Source: Hymenobacter properus
GTDB lineage: Bacteria; Bacteroidota; Bacteroidia; Cytophagales; Hymenobacteraceae
Assembly (NCBI RefSeq): GCF_015694735.1
Contig: NZ_JADQDP010000003.1
Coordinates: forward strand, 744,001-808,000
Length of the DNA: 64,000 nucleotides
Direction: 5' to 3'
This document shows, piece after piece, positions 14,920-24,013 of this stretch. Position 1 is the stretch's first letter. Each line of letters begins with the position of its first letter. Below the pieces are notes generated by a model. That model did not search any database. It was not told where the DNA came from and worked only from the letters and a program-made list of their open reading frames with translations. The translations under genes and the position numbers were made by a program.

Positions 14920-15765
14920 TTATACCATGTTACTAAACCGGAGCGCGAGGTTAGGATAGTCGGTTGTGATGCCATCGACACCCAGTTCAATCATTGCCTT
15001 TATATCCAGCACATGGTTAACAGTCCAAGGAACGAGGCGCAAACCGGGGAAGTCCATGCGCAAGGCTCTAACAGCTTTTGCTGATACAGTAGTGAAATCA
15101 GGGCCGAGCACGGCGGGCACAAAGCCGAGTTCATCAAGGCTCGTAGCCCAAGGGCGCTGGTCTTCTATGAGCAGACAAGTGGCCAAATGTGGTGCTTGGT
15201 GATGGGCGAGCCGCAGGATGCGCTGGTCGAAACAAAGCAGTGTGGTGCGAGACAGCATACCGGCCATACGCAGCTCGGAAAGAACTAAGGATAGAAAGTC
15301 GTGCGGGGCTGGGTGAAATATGCCGTCGCCCTCGGGGGTGCTTTTGATTTCTACTGAATACCCGACGGGCGCCCGGCCCAGCTGTCGCGTGGCGGATTCG
15401 AGGACTGAAAAGACTTCTCGCAGCAGGGGTTTGTAGCAAGGCATTGTATCCTGCTCAGGAAAGCCAGGGTGGCGCCGCGACCCGCAATCGTATTGGCGAA
15501 TGACCTCGTAAGGGAGTTGGAAAAGGTTGTGCTGGTGCGCTTCATCAGGTGGTATCGGTTGGCCAGCGGGGTCGAGGCAAATGAGCGGATTAAACCAGGG
15601 CTCGTGGGACACGACAACCTGGTTATCGGCTGAGATGACAACATCCAACTCAATGACATCGACGCCGAGCTCTAGTGCGTGCAGAAAGGCAGGCAGTGTG
15701 TTTTCGGGGTATAGGCCACGACAACCGCGGTGGCCGTGGATTTCGGGGCGGGACAGGGCAGGCAT
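14920..15765 (-). CDS. Glycerophosphodiester phosphodiesterase family protein
   Basis: A 281-residue GDPD-type TIM barrel. The N-terminus has the catalytic HGHRGCRGLYPENTLPAF (His and Arg-Gly), then VIELDVVISADNQVVVSHE with the metal-binding Glu/Asp and second His. The C-terminal IELGVDGITTDYP is the usual closing motif. The family cleaves glycerophosphodiesters to glycerol-3-phosphate and an alcohol. No signal peptide is visible, so it is probably cytoplasmic. It is slightly AT-richer than most neighbours and borders the AT-rich island. Confidence 0.92.
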   Translation of the reverse strand: MPALSRPEIHGHRGCRGLYPENTLPAFLHALELGVDVIELDVVISADNQVVVSHEPWFNPLICLDPAGQPIPPDEAHQHNLFQLPYEVIRQYDCGSRRHPGFPEQDTMPCYKPLLREVFSVLESATRQLGRAPVGYSVEIKSTPEGDGIFHPAPHDFLSLVLSELRMAGMLSRTTLLCFDQRILRLAHHQAPHLATCLLIEDQRPWATSLDELGFVPAVLGPDFTTVSAKAVRALRMDFPGLRLVPWTVNHVLDIKAMIELGVDGITTDYPNLALRFSNMV

Positions 15766-15824
15766 ACTGACAGGAAATGGGTGTTGCTGCTGAAAAGCTT
15801 TAAAATCGGACGTATACGCTATTC

Positions 15825-15854
15825 CTTGGAAGCCATGGTTTGCGGGTAATTTTG
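15825..15854 (+). promoter_or_regulatory. Promoter-like TAATTTTG box
   Basis: TAATTTTG (15847-15854) fits the Bacteroidota -7 consensus TAnnTTTG; CTTG lies 18 bp upstream at 15825. It is about 28 bp before the start codon at 15882. Confidence 0.45.
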
Positions 15855-15881
15855 CGGCTCAACATTCACCACAAAGCCTTC

Positions 15882-16505
15882 ATGAAAAAACTGTTGTTAC
15901 TCGTATTGCTACTAGCCCTGGTTGGGGGCGGCTACTATTATTTCCAAAGCCAGAAAAATGGGCCCAAGGGGGCACTGGTGCTGGCTGCAGCCGCCGTGCA
16001 GAGCCACGACATGGCCGCTTTTGAGAAATACGTGGACGTGAGCAGCGTGACCGGGCACTTGGTGGATGATGTGGCCCAGCAGGGCTCGACGCTCACTTCT
16101 TTGCTGCCCGGCGGCAGCCTCGTGATGGGAGGTGCCCTGCGCATGCTGAAGCCGGCTCTGGCCAAAGCGGCTCACCAGGAAGTTCAGCGCTATGTGGAAA
16201 CAGGCTCGCTGGAAGCGGCTGCAGCGGCCGCTCCGAAGCGGTTGGTGAACATCTCGCTGACCGGCTTGGCCAGCCGCGTAGTGAGCCCGGAGAGCGAATT
16301 TAAAGGCATCAAGTATACCCGTGAAGAGGGCGACAATGCGTTTGTGGGTCTGGAAGTGACGCAGCCCCGTTACGACACCACCATGGTGGTGGAGGTGAAG
16401 ATGCGCCGCCTGGGCGACCATTGGCAGATGACGCAGATTACGAACAGCGGCGAGTTGCTACGGGGCGTGGCCCGGCTGGAAAAGAAGCGGCTACTAAACC
16501 AGTAG
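15882..16505 (+). CDS. DUF2939-like membrane-anchored protein
   Basis: A 207-residue protein. The ATG at 15882 starts MKKLLLLVLLLALVGGGYYYF, a membrane anchor or uncleaved signal. The body resembles DUF2939-type proteins: a helical segment (AAAAVQSHDMAAFEKYVDV) followed by a long domain ending in strands (TMVVEVKMRRLGDHWQMTQITN). The function of this family is unknown. It ends at a bidirectional terminator shared with the gene on the other strand. Confidence 0.7.
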   Translation: MKKLLLLVLLLALVGGGYYYFQSQKNGPKGALVLAAAAVQSHDMAAFEKYVDVSSVTGHLVDDVAQQGSTLTSLLPGGSLVMGGALRMLKPALAKAAHQEVQRYVETGSLEAAAAAAPKRLVNISLTGLASRVVSPESEFKGIKYTREEGDNAFVGLEVTQPRYDTTMVVEVKMRRLGDHWQMTQITNSGELLRGVARLEKKRLLNQ

Positions 16506-16532
16506 CAGCAGCATCCGTTGAGAATTAGATAC

Positions 16533-16567
16533 AAAAAAGCCTGTCGCTGATTGCGACAGGCTTTTTT
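16533..16567. terminator. Bidirectional terminator
   Basis: AAAAAAGCCTGTCGC and GCGACAGGCTTTTTT form a perfect 15-bp stem with a 5-nt loop, with A/T runs on both sides. It serves the convergent genes at 15882-16505 and 16598-16888. Confidence 0.9.
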
Positions 16568-16597
16568 GTTGCATGCTATCGAGCAAAGGCAAATCCC

Positions 16598-16888
16598 TTA
16601 CATAACGCCCGTGTTGGACTTGCCACGGCCGGCGAAGAGGTAGTAGATGATGAGGCCGCCAAAGGGGAAGAGGAAGATGATAACAGCCCAGAGAATCTTT
16701 TTGCCAATAGTCCAGGGCTGGCGGAACACATCGAGCAGGGCAAGGATGTCGAGAGCAAGCAAAACGTAGCCCCACGTAGCCAGGCTGCCATCGGCATTGA
16801 AACGGCTGCAGGAGGTGGCCAGGAGCATCAGGGGAAGCAACAGGGCCGTGAGGGGCAGGCGAGAAGCGAAGTGGCGAAGGGTATTCAT
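16598..16888 (-). CDS. Small lipoprotein with PLD-nuclease N-terminal (PLDc_N) membrane domain
   Basis: A 96-residue protein starting at 16888 (MNTLRHFASRL). A lipobox-like LLATSC ends the signal part. Two further hydrophobic helices follow, with the PLDc_N signature: WGYVLLALDILALLDVFRQ, then ILWAVIIFLFPFGGLIIYYLFAGR. The domain is normally the membrane anchor of cardiolipin synthases but also occurs alone, as here, with unknown role. A longer frame to 16936 is less likely. Confidence 0.75.
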   Translation of the reverse strand: MNTLRHFASRLPLTALLLPLMLLATSCSRFNADGSLATWGYVLLALDILALLDVFRQPWTIGKKILWAVIIFLFPFGGLIIYYLFAGRGKSNTGVM

Positions 16889-16989
16889 TGTGAAAGAAAG
16901 GAAAGTGAAAGAATGAACTTGCCCATCATTACGCAATGCTCTGCAAATAGATATAGAAAAGCAGATTGTCTTATTTATTGTATTGACAA

Positions 16990-17640
16990 TCAGAGCTTTG
17001 ACTTTAAGAACAGGCTGATTTGCTGAAAGAAGGCCGGACCGGCGGCCGGCATTAGAGCTAACAGCAGCACCACGCCATACAGAGCGCCATAAAAATGGGC
17101 GTCGTGGTTCACGTTGTCGGCGCGGCGGCGGGCCATGTAGTAGGAATAGCCGAGGTAGAGGAAACCAAACAGGAAAGGCTGAATGGGGAAGGGAATGGGG
17201 AAGATGATGATGCCCTGCCCGGCGGGTGCAACCGGCATGAGCACGATGCTGGCAAAGAGCACCGACGATACCCCGCCCGACGCCCCAAGGCTGCGGTAGC
17301 CCCGGTCGTCGCGGTGGCGGAAGTAGGTGGGCAAATCGGAGAGAACGATGCCGCCCAAGTAGAGCAGCAGAAACAGCCCAATGCCGAGCCCTGGGCCGTA
17401 GCCATCGGACAAGGCACCTAGCACGAGGGGAGCAAACGAGTAGAAGGCAAACATGTTGAAGAGCAAATGCGCCCAGTCAGCATGCAGAAAGCCCGAGGAA
17501 AGCAGGCGGTACCATTGGCCCGGGGAACGGGCCATGCGATAGGGGTCCATTATCCAGGAATCCATCAGCTCCTGTTTCGACCAGGCGTAGGCGGAGATGG
17601 CGACCGTGAGGCCGATGAGAATCAGAATGGGATTGAGCAC
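16990..17640 (-). CDS. Rhomboid-family intramembrane serine protease
   Basis: A 216-residue membrane protein with about six helices. The catalytic serine is in LGASGGVSSVLF and the catalytic histidine in NHDAHFYGALYG. The conserved FLHADWAHLLFNMFAF (helix 2) is also present. Rhomboids cleave transmembrane helices of client proteins within the bilayer. The gene ends 6 nt before the polyprenyl synthase gene stops on the same strand, so the two likely form one operon with the synthase first. Confidence 0.93.
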   Translation of the reverse strand: MLNPILILIGLTVAISAYAWSKQELMDSWIMDPYRMARSPGQWYRLLSSGFLHADWAHLLFNMFAFYSFAPLVLGALSDGYGPGLGIGLFLLLYLGGIVLSDLPTYFRHRDDRGYRSLGASGGVSSVLFASIVLMPVAPAGQGIIIFPIPFPIQPFLFGFLYLGYSYYMARRRADNVNHDAHFYGALYGVVLLLALMPAAGPAFFQQISLFLKSKL

Positions 17641-17646
17641 GGCGAT

Positions 17647-18618
17647 TTAGCTTTCGCGGTCCATGAGCTGGAGCGCGAGGTGATGCAGGGGCTGCTTGCG
17701 CTCATTGGGCGCGGCTACGCGCTCCAAATGCTGCAGCGCATCCTGGAAGTAGGAGTTGATGAGAGCCTCCGTCTGAGAGCGAATTTCGAGTTCGTCGTAG
17801 ATGGCGCGGACGGCTTGCACCTTGGCATCGGCGTCGGCCACGGGCTGGCCGATGTGGCGGGCCAGGATGGCTTGCTGGGCGGGGCTGGCCTGGGCCTGGG
17901 CGGAGAGCAGGAGGAAGGTTTTCTTGTCGGAGATGATGTCGCCACCCACGCGCTTGCCAAAGGTGGCAGCGTCGCCGTACACGTCGAGCAGGTCGTCGCG
18001 CAGCTGGAAGGCCAGGCCGATATCGGTACCGAACTGACGGAGGTGCTCGGCATCCTCGTCCGAAGCGCCAGCCAAACGTGCGCCCAGCTCCAGGCAGAAG
18101 CCGAGGAGGACGGCCGTTTTCAGGCGAATCATATCCAAGTATTGGGCGATGCTGACCTGGGGCTCGGTCTCGAAATTCATGTCCCACTGCTGGCCTTCGC
18201 ACACCTCGGCAGCCGTCTGGCTGAAGCGGGCGAGGATGCGCGGGAGCAGTGCGGGCGGCACGTCAAGGAACAGTTCGTAGGCCCGCACCAGCATCACGTC
18301 GCCGGAGAGAATGGCGACGTTGGGGTTCCACTTTTCGTGCACGGTGGCCTGACCGCGGCGCAGGGGCGCTTGGTCCATCAGGTCGTCGTGGAGCAGGGTG
18401 AAGTTGTGGAAGACTTCAGTAGCAAGGGCGGGCTTCAAGACGCCGCTAAGGTCGTCGGTGAAGAGGTGGGCGCCGAGCAGTGTAAGCAGCGGCCGGATGC
18501 GCTTGCCGCCGAGGCCCATGATGTAGCGAATAGGGGCGTAGAGAGTATCAGGGGCCTGCCCGTAGTCGAGCTGGGCGAGGGCGGCGGTGATGTTAGCGGG
18601 AAAGTCGGCTGGGGTCAT
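17647..18618 (-). CDS. Polyprenyl diphosphate synthase
   Basis: A 323-residue all-trans isoprenyl synthase. It has GGKRIRPLLTLL, the first Asp-rich motif LLHDDLMDQAPLRRG and the second QLRDDLLDVYGD, which bind Mg-diphosphate. Such enzymes elongate isopentenyl diphosphate for quinone side chains or carotenoids; the product length cannot be read here. I chose the ATG at 18618 (MTPADFPANI), since a longer frame to 18825 runs through a terminator and a repeat. Rhomboid lies downstream. Confidence 0.93.
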   Translation of the reverse strand: MTPADFPANITAALAQLDYGQAPDTLYAPIRYIMGLGGKRIRPLLTLLGAHLFTDDLSGVLKPALATEVFHNFTLLHDDLMDQAPLRRGQATVHEKWNPNVAILSGDVMLVRAYELFLDVPPALLPRILARFSQTAAEVCEGQQWDMNFETEPQVSIAQYLDMIRLKTAVLLGFCLELGARLAGASDEDAEHLRQFGTDIGLAFQLRDDLLDVYGDAATFGKRVGGDIISDKKTFLLLSAQAQASPAQQAILARHIGQPVADADAKVQAVRAIYDELEIRSQTEALINSYFQDALQHLERVAAPNERKQPLHHLALQLMDRES

Positions 18619-18679
18619 AGGTGGTGCAAAGAACGGGGGCGGCTGGCATAGTGGTGGCGGGTTGGATTGGATGGTATCT

Positions 18680-18889
18680 GTCGTTGCGAGGCCGCAGGCC
18701 GCGGCAATCCGTCCTCTCCTAGCGACCAGCTTACTGATGTAATAAGCGGCCTTTAGGGCCCACAACAAAAAAGCCCCAGCTCTGGTGTAGAGCCGGGGCT
18801 TCGAAACATTAAACGGCGTTGTCACGCCTCAGGGCTGGTTGCAGCTGAGAGGACGGATTGCTGCGGCCTACGGCCTCGCAATGACAGGC
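18680..18889. repeat. Inverted pair of family-F repeats
   Basis: Two inverted arms of about 40 bp (18680-18720 and 18847-18889) with core TTGCGAGGCCG...CAATCCGTCCTCTC, about 85-90% matching. They enclose 126 bp that includes a terminator. They separate the polyprenyl synthase and RNase R genes. Confidence 0.8.
18766..18801. terminator. Terminator inside the family-F pair
   Basis: AGCCCCAGCTCT / AGAGCCGGGGCT arms with a 5-nt loop and an A run at the left side. It could end RNase R transcription on the minus strand. Confidence 0.7.
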
Positions 18890-18894
18890 GGGTC

Positions 18895-21375
18895 CTACCG
18901 ACGCTTGCCCTTGTGGCCACCCTTGCTGTGGCCCTTGCCGCCGCTGTAGTCGCGGTAGCCGCGGGGCTCGCTGCTGCGCTGCTTGCGCTCGGCAGCTTCA
19001 CGGTTTTTCACGAAGTCGGGACGGTCATCTACCAGCTCGAAGTCGATGGTGCGGTCGAGGAGGTTGGCGGATTTTACGACTACTTCCATCTCGTCGCCGA
19101 ACTGGATGATGCGCTTGGTTCGGCGGCCCACAATGCGGTAGTTGTCCTTGTCGAGCTCGAACTCGTCGCCGGGAATGTCGGAAAGGCGCACCATGCCTTC
19201 GCACTTGTTCTCCTCAATTTCGATGTACATGCCGCGCTCGGTGAGGCCCGACACCACGCCTTTAAACACGTTGCCGATTTCGTCCACCATGAACTCGACC
19301 TGCTTGAACTTGATGCTGGCGCGCTCGGCGTTCGCGGCCAGTTTCTCGCGGGCCGAGGAGTGCTTGCACTCTTCTTCCACGGGCTCGGCCGGCACGTTCT
19401 TGCCGCCCTCCAGGTAGTGCTCCAGCAGGCGGTGCGCCATCATATCCGGGTAGCGGCGGATGGGCGAGGTGAAGTGCGAATAGTGGGCGAACGCGAGACC
19501 GAAGTGGCCTAAGGGCTCGGTGGTGTAAATGGCCTTCGCCATGGTCCGGATGGCCAGGCCCTGCAGCACGTTTTGCTCGGGCTTACCCACCACTTCGGAG
19601 CTGAGGTTGTTGAGCTCGGTGCTGATTTTTTTCGGGTTGTCGAGCTTCAGCTTGTAGCCGAATTTCTGGGCGAAGAGGGCGAAGGTTTGCAGGCGCTCGG
19701 GCTCGGGGGCTTCGTGCACGCGGTACACCATGGTGAAGCGCGGCTTGGTCTTTTTGAGGTTGAACACGAACTCGGCCACCTTGCGGTTGGCCAGCAGCAT
19801 GAACTCCTCAATCATCTTGTGGGCATCCTTGCGCTCCTTCACGTACACGCCGAGCGGCTTGCCATTTTCATCGAGTCGGAACTTCACCTCCTGGGTTTCG
19901 AAGGTGATGGCGCCCTGCTTGAAGCGTTGGGCGCAGATTTTATGCGCCATGTCGTTAAGCACATTTATCTCCACAGCGTAGTCGCCCTCCTTGCTTTCGA
20001 TGCGCTCCTGCGCCTCCTCGTAGCTGAAGCGGCGGTCGGAGTGAATGATGGTTTTGCCGAACCACGACTCGTAGAGCTTGCCGTTTTCGTCGAGCTCAAA
20101 CACGGCCGAGAAGGTCAGCTTGTCCTCGTTGGGACGCAGCGAGCAGAGGCCATTGGAGAGGCGCTCGGGAAGCATCGGAATCACGCGGTCGACGAGGTAC
20201 ACCGAGGTGGCGCGGTGCTTGCCCTCGCGCTCCAGCTCGGTGCCGGGGCGCACGTAATGGGTGACGTCGGCGATGTGCACGCCCACTTCCCAGTGCCCGT
20301 TTTCGAGCTGCCGGATGCTGAGGGCATCGTCGAAATCTTTGGCGTCGGCGGGGTCGATGGTGAAGGTGGTGATGTTGCGGAAGTCGCGGCGCCGGGCAAT
20401 CTCGTCTTCGGCAATCACCTCGCTAATGGCCTCCGATTCTTCCTCCACTTCCGAAGGGAATTCGAAGGGCAAACCGAACTCGGCCATGATGGCGTTTATC
20501 TCGGCTTCGTTGCCGCCGGCCTGCCCAAAGTTGCGTACCACCTCGCCCACCGGCTGCCGGTGCGAGTCCTCCGGAAACTCGTTGATGCGGACCAGCACCT
20601 TGTCGCCGGTGCGGGCATCGTGCAGCAGATGCGGCGGCACGAACACGTCGAAGTACACCTTGCGGTTGTCGGCCTTCACGAAGCCGAGCGTACCCTGCAC
20701 CTGCAGGCGCCCTACGATTTCTGGACGCACCCGCTTGAGGACTTCCACCACGTCGCCCATGGGACGGCCGTCGCGAGAGCCGCTACGTAGGCGCACCCGC
20801 ACCACGTCGCCCTGCAAGGCAAACTTCAGTTGGTCGGTGAACACGCGGATATCGTCGGCGTTGTCGTTGCCCTCGGGCACCACAAAGGCGAAGTTGGGTG
20901 TGGCCAAATCGACGGTGCCGATGATGGTGTTGGAGGGCGCGCGCCCGGGGCGGTCGTCACCATCGACATAGTCGAAGCCGGCCGAGCGGCGGCGGTGCAC
21001 AATGGGGTCTTGCCCGAACTGGGCCTGCACCGAAAGGTTGCGAGGCGGCGTCACGGCCGACCCACCTTTTTTACCGCCTTTTTTGGCGCTGGACGGCATC
21101 AGGGCCGCCGCCACGGCGTCGGTATCGGCGAGGCGGTATTCGTCGTTTTGGAGCAGCGTAATGAGGCCGTTTTTGCGCAGCACCTTGATGTGGGCAAATA
21201 TCTCCTCGCGCTGGCCCTTGGTCGTCACGCCGAGGCGGCGCGAAAGCTGGCGGTAGGCCATCACCTTGGTGGGGTTGTCGGCGAAGACGCGCAGGACCTG
21301 GTCCTGGGTGATGGCCGCGGGTTCGGGCTTTTCGCGCTTGGCGCGGGGAGCCCGGGAGTTTTCGGGGGTATTCAT
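18895..21375 (-). CDS. rnr: Ribonuclease R
   Basis: An 826-residue 3'-to-5' exoribonuclease that degrades structured RNA. The order is a basic N-terminal winged-helix region (VLRVFADNPTKVMAYRQLSRRLG), cold-shock OB domains, the RNB catalytic domain starting TTFTIDPADAKDFDDALS with its metal-binding aspartates, then a C-terminal S1 domain and a Lys/Gly-rich tail ending KGHSKGGHKGKRR. I chose the start at 21375 (MNTPENSRAPRAKREK); the upstream extension to 21678 is repeat-derived. Its length fits RNase R more than RNase II. Confidence 0.94.
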   Translation of the reverse strand: MNTPENSRAPRAKREKPEPAAITQDQVLRVFADNPTKVMAYRQLSRRLGVTTKGQREEIFAHIKVLRKNGLITLLQNDEYRLADTDAVAAALMPSSAKKGGKKGGSAVTPPRNLSVQAQFGQDPIVHRRRSAGFDYVDGDDRPGRAPSNTIIGTVDLATPNFAFVVPEGNDNADDIRVFTDQLKFALQGDVVRVRLRSGSRDGRPMGDVVEVLKRVRPEIVGRLQVQGTLGFVKADNRKVYFDVFVPPHLLHDARTGDKVLVRINEFPEDSHRQPVGEVVRNFGQAGGNEAEINAIMAEFGLPFEFPSEVEEESEAISEVIAEDEIARRRDFRNITTFTIDPADAKDFDDALSIRQLENGHWEVGVHIADVTHYVRPGTELEREGKHRATSVYLVDRVIPMLPERLSNGLCSLRPNEDKLTFSAVFELDENGKLYESWFGKTIIHSDRRFSYEEAQERIESKEGDYAVEINVLNDMAHKICAQRFKQGAITFETQEVKFRLDENGKPLGVYVKERKDAHKMIEEFMLLANRKVAEFVFNLKKTKPRFTMVYRVHEAPEPERLQTFALFAQKFGYKLKLDNPKKISTELNNLSSEVVGKPEQNVLQGLAIRTMAKAIYTTEPLGHFGLAFAHYSHFTSPIRRYPDMMAHRLLEHYLEGGKNVPAEPVEEECKHSSAREKLAANAERASIKFKQVEFMVDEIGNVFKGVVSGLTERGMYIEIEENKCEGMVRLSDIPGDEFELDKDNYRIVGRRTKRIIQFGDEMEVVVKSANLLDRTIDFELVDDRPDFVKNREAAERKQRSSEPRGYRDYSGGKGHSKGGHKGKRR

Positions 21376-21610
21376 TTGGGTAAAAAGTGGCCGCCGAAAA
21401 GTTGATTGGTCGCAGGCGGCGAGAGCGGAAATGGATTGGCTGGCTGGGCCGCGCCGCTTTATGAAACGCGGGCCGGGCCGGGAGGTTATGGTGCAGGCTT
21501 TGGGAGCCCGCGCGGGGTAGCGCCAAGCCTGGCAGCAGCCAGAACCGGGAGCTGCTGCGGCAGCTTCTGGCGGCGCAAGGTAGGAGGCCGGCGCGGAGTA
21601 GCGCGTGGGC

Positions 21611-21690
21611 CGTAGCGTGGACTCTGCGAGTCCGCACCTAGTAGAACGTTCGCTCAAGCGCGGACTCGCAGAGTCCACGCTTGAGCTACG
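21611..21690. repeat. Family-D hairpin element
   Basis: Inverted arms 21611-21635 and 21658-21690 share GGACTCnGCGAGTCC / GGACTCGCAGAGTCC-type cores. The right arm overlaps the stop codon of the ABC ATPase gene. A partial copy lies at 25319-25341. Confidence 0.75.
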
Positions 21691-23590
21691 CCCGGCTGGC
21701 TACGGCGGCTTCGATGTCGGCCAGGCTGTCCTTGGGGATGGCGGCTAGCAGGCCTTGGGTATACTCGTGTTGGGGAGCGGCGTAGATGGCCGCCGCCGGG
21801 CCGCTTTCCACGATGCGGCCCTGGTGCATGACCAGCAGCCGGTCGCTCATAAACCGGGCCACGGACAGGTCGTGCGTGATGAAAAGATAGGTGATGCCGA
21901 ACTCGCGTTTGAGGTCGTTGAGCAGGTTCAGGACCTGCGCCTGCACCGAGACGTCGAGGGCCGAGACCGACTCGTCGCAGACAATCAATTTGGGCTGCAA
22001 GGCCAGCGCCCGGGCAATGCAGATGCGCTGCCGCTGCCCGCCGCTGAACTCGTGCGGGTAGCGCTGGAAATGCTCCTCGCGCAGCCCCACGGTGCGCAGC
22101 AGCTCCAGCACTTTCGCCTTTTGCTGCTGGCGGGTGCCGCCCACGTTGTGCACGCGCATCGGCTCCCAGATGGCCTCGCCCACGGTTAGCATGGGGTTGA
22201 GGGCGGCGTAGGGGTCCTGAAACACCAGCTGCAAATCGCGCCGACGGCGGCGCAACTCCCCGCTCGACAGCTTCGCCAAATCGGTCCCTTCAAACAGGAT
22301 GCTGCCCGCCGTTGGTTCCGTGAGGCGGAGCAAGGCCCGGCCCAGCGTGGTCTTGCCGCAGCCCGACTCGCCCACAAGGCCGATGGTTTCCCCGGGGTAA
22401 AGCGTGAAGCTGACGTTGTCGACGGCCCGCACGTAATCGGTGGCGCGGCGGAAGAAGCCCTTGCGAAGCGGGAAGTAGACCTGGAGGTTTTGCACCTGAA
22501 GCAGTGGCTCCGAGGCATTGGGCGCAGGGGCCGCTGCAGGCTCGGGAACGGGTGCCGAAGAAAGCTCGGCAGGGCGTGGAACATCCCCCAAAACGCCATG
22601 TTCCACGGGGAACGTTTTGGTGGTTTCAGAATTATCCCGTAACTGCTGGGCCTCGATTTCGGGTGAGGAATCCGTAAGCGCCTCATTTTCGAGCGGAAGC
22701 ACGGGCTCGGGCTGGGACAATAATTGCCCGCTGGCGTCTTCCCGCATGAAATCGGCCACCACGGGCAGGCGTTTTTTGCCCACCGAGAGGCGCGGACGGC
22801 ACGCCAACAGCCCTTTTGTGTACGGATGTTGCGGATTTGAAAAAATATCCAGCACCCTCCCCTGTTCCACGACCCGGCCCCGGTACATCACCAGAATGCG
22901 GTCGGCGATTTCGGCCACCACGCCGAGGTCGTGGGTGATGAAGAGCACGGCCGTGTTGTGCTGGCGGCGCAGGTCGTCGATGAGGCGCAGCATGCGGGCC
23001 TGCACCGTCACGTCGAGGGCCGTGGTGGGCTCGTCGGCGATGAGCAGGGCCGGGCGGCAGGCCATAGCCATGGCAATCATGACGCGCTGCTTCTGGCCGC
23101 CCGAAATTTCGTGCGGGTAGCTGCCGAAGATGCTTTCGGGGCGCGGCAGTTGGGCCTCAGTGAACAGCTCGATGGTGCGGGCCTTGGCGGCGGCTTCGCT
23201 GAGGTCGGTGTGGAGGCGCAGGGCTTCCACTACCTGGCTGCCGCAAGTATACACGGGGTTCAGCGAGGTCATCGGCTCCTGGAAAATCATGCCGATGTCG
23301 TTGCCGCGCACCTGGCGCAGGTCGGCTTCGGCGAGCTTCAGCAGGTCGGTTTGGCCCAGCTTTTCGGATTGGAAGATGGCCTCGCCGCTGGCAATGCGCC
23401 CAGGAGGCATCGGAATGAGCCCCAGCAGCGCCAGCGACGTGACGGACTTGCCCGAGCCCGACTCGCCCACAATGGCCAGCGTCTCGCCCCGATGCAGCTC
23501 AAACGACACGCCATCGACGGCCCGCACGTCGCCGCGGTGGCTGGAGAAATCAATGGTGAGGTCGCGGACGGAGAGCAGCGGGTTGGGCAC
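21686..23590 (-). CDS. Double-domain oligopeptide-type ABC transporter ATPase
   Basis: A 634-residue fusion of two ABC ATPase domains, as in GsiA or DppD-DppF. Domain 1 has Walker A GESGSGKS (near residue 42) and signature ISGGQKQRVMIA; domain 2 has GESGCGKT, FSGGQRQRICIA and Walker B LIVCDESVSALD. Both end with the dipeptide-type ITHDLGVVAE / ITHDLSVARF switch. A roughly 90-residue Pro/Glu/Ala-rich linker joins the domains. It should power import of peptides, but no permease or binding protein is nearby. A family-D repeat abuts its stop codon. Confidence 0.92.
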   Translation of the reverse strand: MPNPLLSVRDLTIDFSSHRGDVRAVDGVSFELHRGETLAIVGESGSGKSVTSLALLGLIPMPPGRIASGEAIFQSEKLGQTDLLKLAEADLRQVRGNDIGMIFQEPMTSLNPVYTCGSQVVEALRLHTDLSEAAAKARTIELFTEAQLPRPESIFGSYPHEISGGQKQRVMIAMAMACRPALLIADEPTTALDVTVQARMLRLIDDLRRQHNTAVLFITHDLGVVAEIADRILVMYRGRVVEQGRVLDIFSNPQHPYTKGLLACRPRLSVGKKRLPVVADFMREDASGQLLSQPEPVLPLENEALTDSSPEIEAQQLRDNSETTKTFPVEHGVLGDVPRPAELSSAPVPEPAAAPAPNASEPLLQVQNLQVYFPLRKGFFRRATDYVRAVDNVSFTLYPGETIGLVGESGCGKTTLGRALLRLTEPTAGSILFEGTDLAKLSSGELRRRRRDLQLVFQDPYAALNPMLTVGEAIWEPMRVHNVGGTRQQQKAKVLELLRTVGLREEHFQRYPHEFSGGQRQRICIARALALQPKLIVCDESVSALDVSVQAQVLNLLNDLKREFGITYLFITHDLSVARFMSDRLLVMHQGRIVESGPAAAIYAAPQHEYTQGLLAAIPKDSLADIEAAVASRA

Positions 23591-23704
23591 GGAGGGGAAT
23601 TAGGGCAGCTTTAGGGGCGGTTTTGGGCAGTTTGGTATGCAAGAACGGCCAAAAAAGAACGTCATGCTGAGCGCAGTCGAAGCATCTCTACCGCTTCGTT
23701 GGGT

Positions 23705-23995
23705 TCAGCCTTCCCAAGTATCTAAATCAATGGCTTTCCAAGTCGGATTAAATGCAGTAATCAGCGCGTCTTTCTTCCGGCGTGTCCAGCCTTTCAATTG
23801 ATTTTCACGAGCAATAGCCTGTGTAGCATCGGGTAGCGTTTCGAAGTAAACCAGCAAATCAATTTGATATCGGCCAGTAAATTTCTCGGCATCTCCCCTA
23901 CCAGTGCTGTGCTCGTAGAGTCGCCGCGTGAGGTCATTGGTGACGCCGATGTACAGGGTAGTTTGGGTCGGATTTGTCAGGATGTAGACGTGCAC
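23705..23995 (-). CDS. GIY-YIG nuclease family protein
   Basis: A 96-residue single-domain GIY-YIG protein. It opens MHVYILTN, with TLYIGVTNDLTRRLYEH giving the YIG half, the Arg and the His, and the conserved Glu of the active site in ARENQLKGWTRRKKDALI. It is close to the UPF0213/YhbQ-like group, whose biological role is poorly known. GIY-YIG domains cut DNA in homing endonucleases and in repair enzymes. Here it sits inside perfect terminal inverted repeats, and a decayed relative at 37513 sits inside a different repeat pair, so a role in moving or keeping these elements is suggested. Confidence 0.93.
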   Translation of the reverse strand: MHVYILTNPTQTTLYIGVTNDLTRRLYEHSTGRGDAEKFTGRYQIDLLVYFETLPDATQAIARENQLKGWTRRKKDALITAFNPTWKAIDLDTWEG

Positions 23996-24013
23996 GGCCG
24001 TATTTTATCAATT

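Noticed and set aside
22599..22613. TGTTCCACGGGGAAC, a parS-like word within the ABC ATPase linker
   Set aside because: The central CACGTG of parS is lost (CACGGG), so ParB binding is unlikely.
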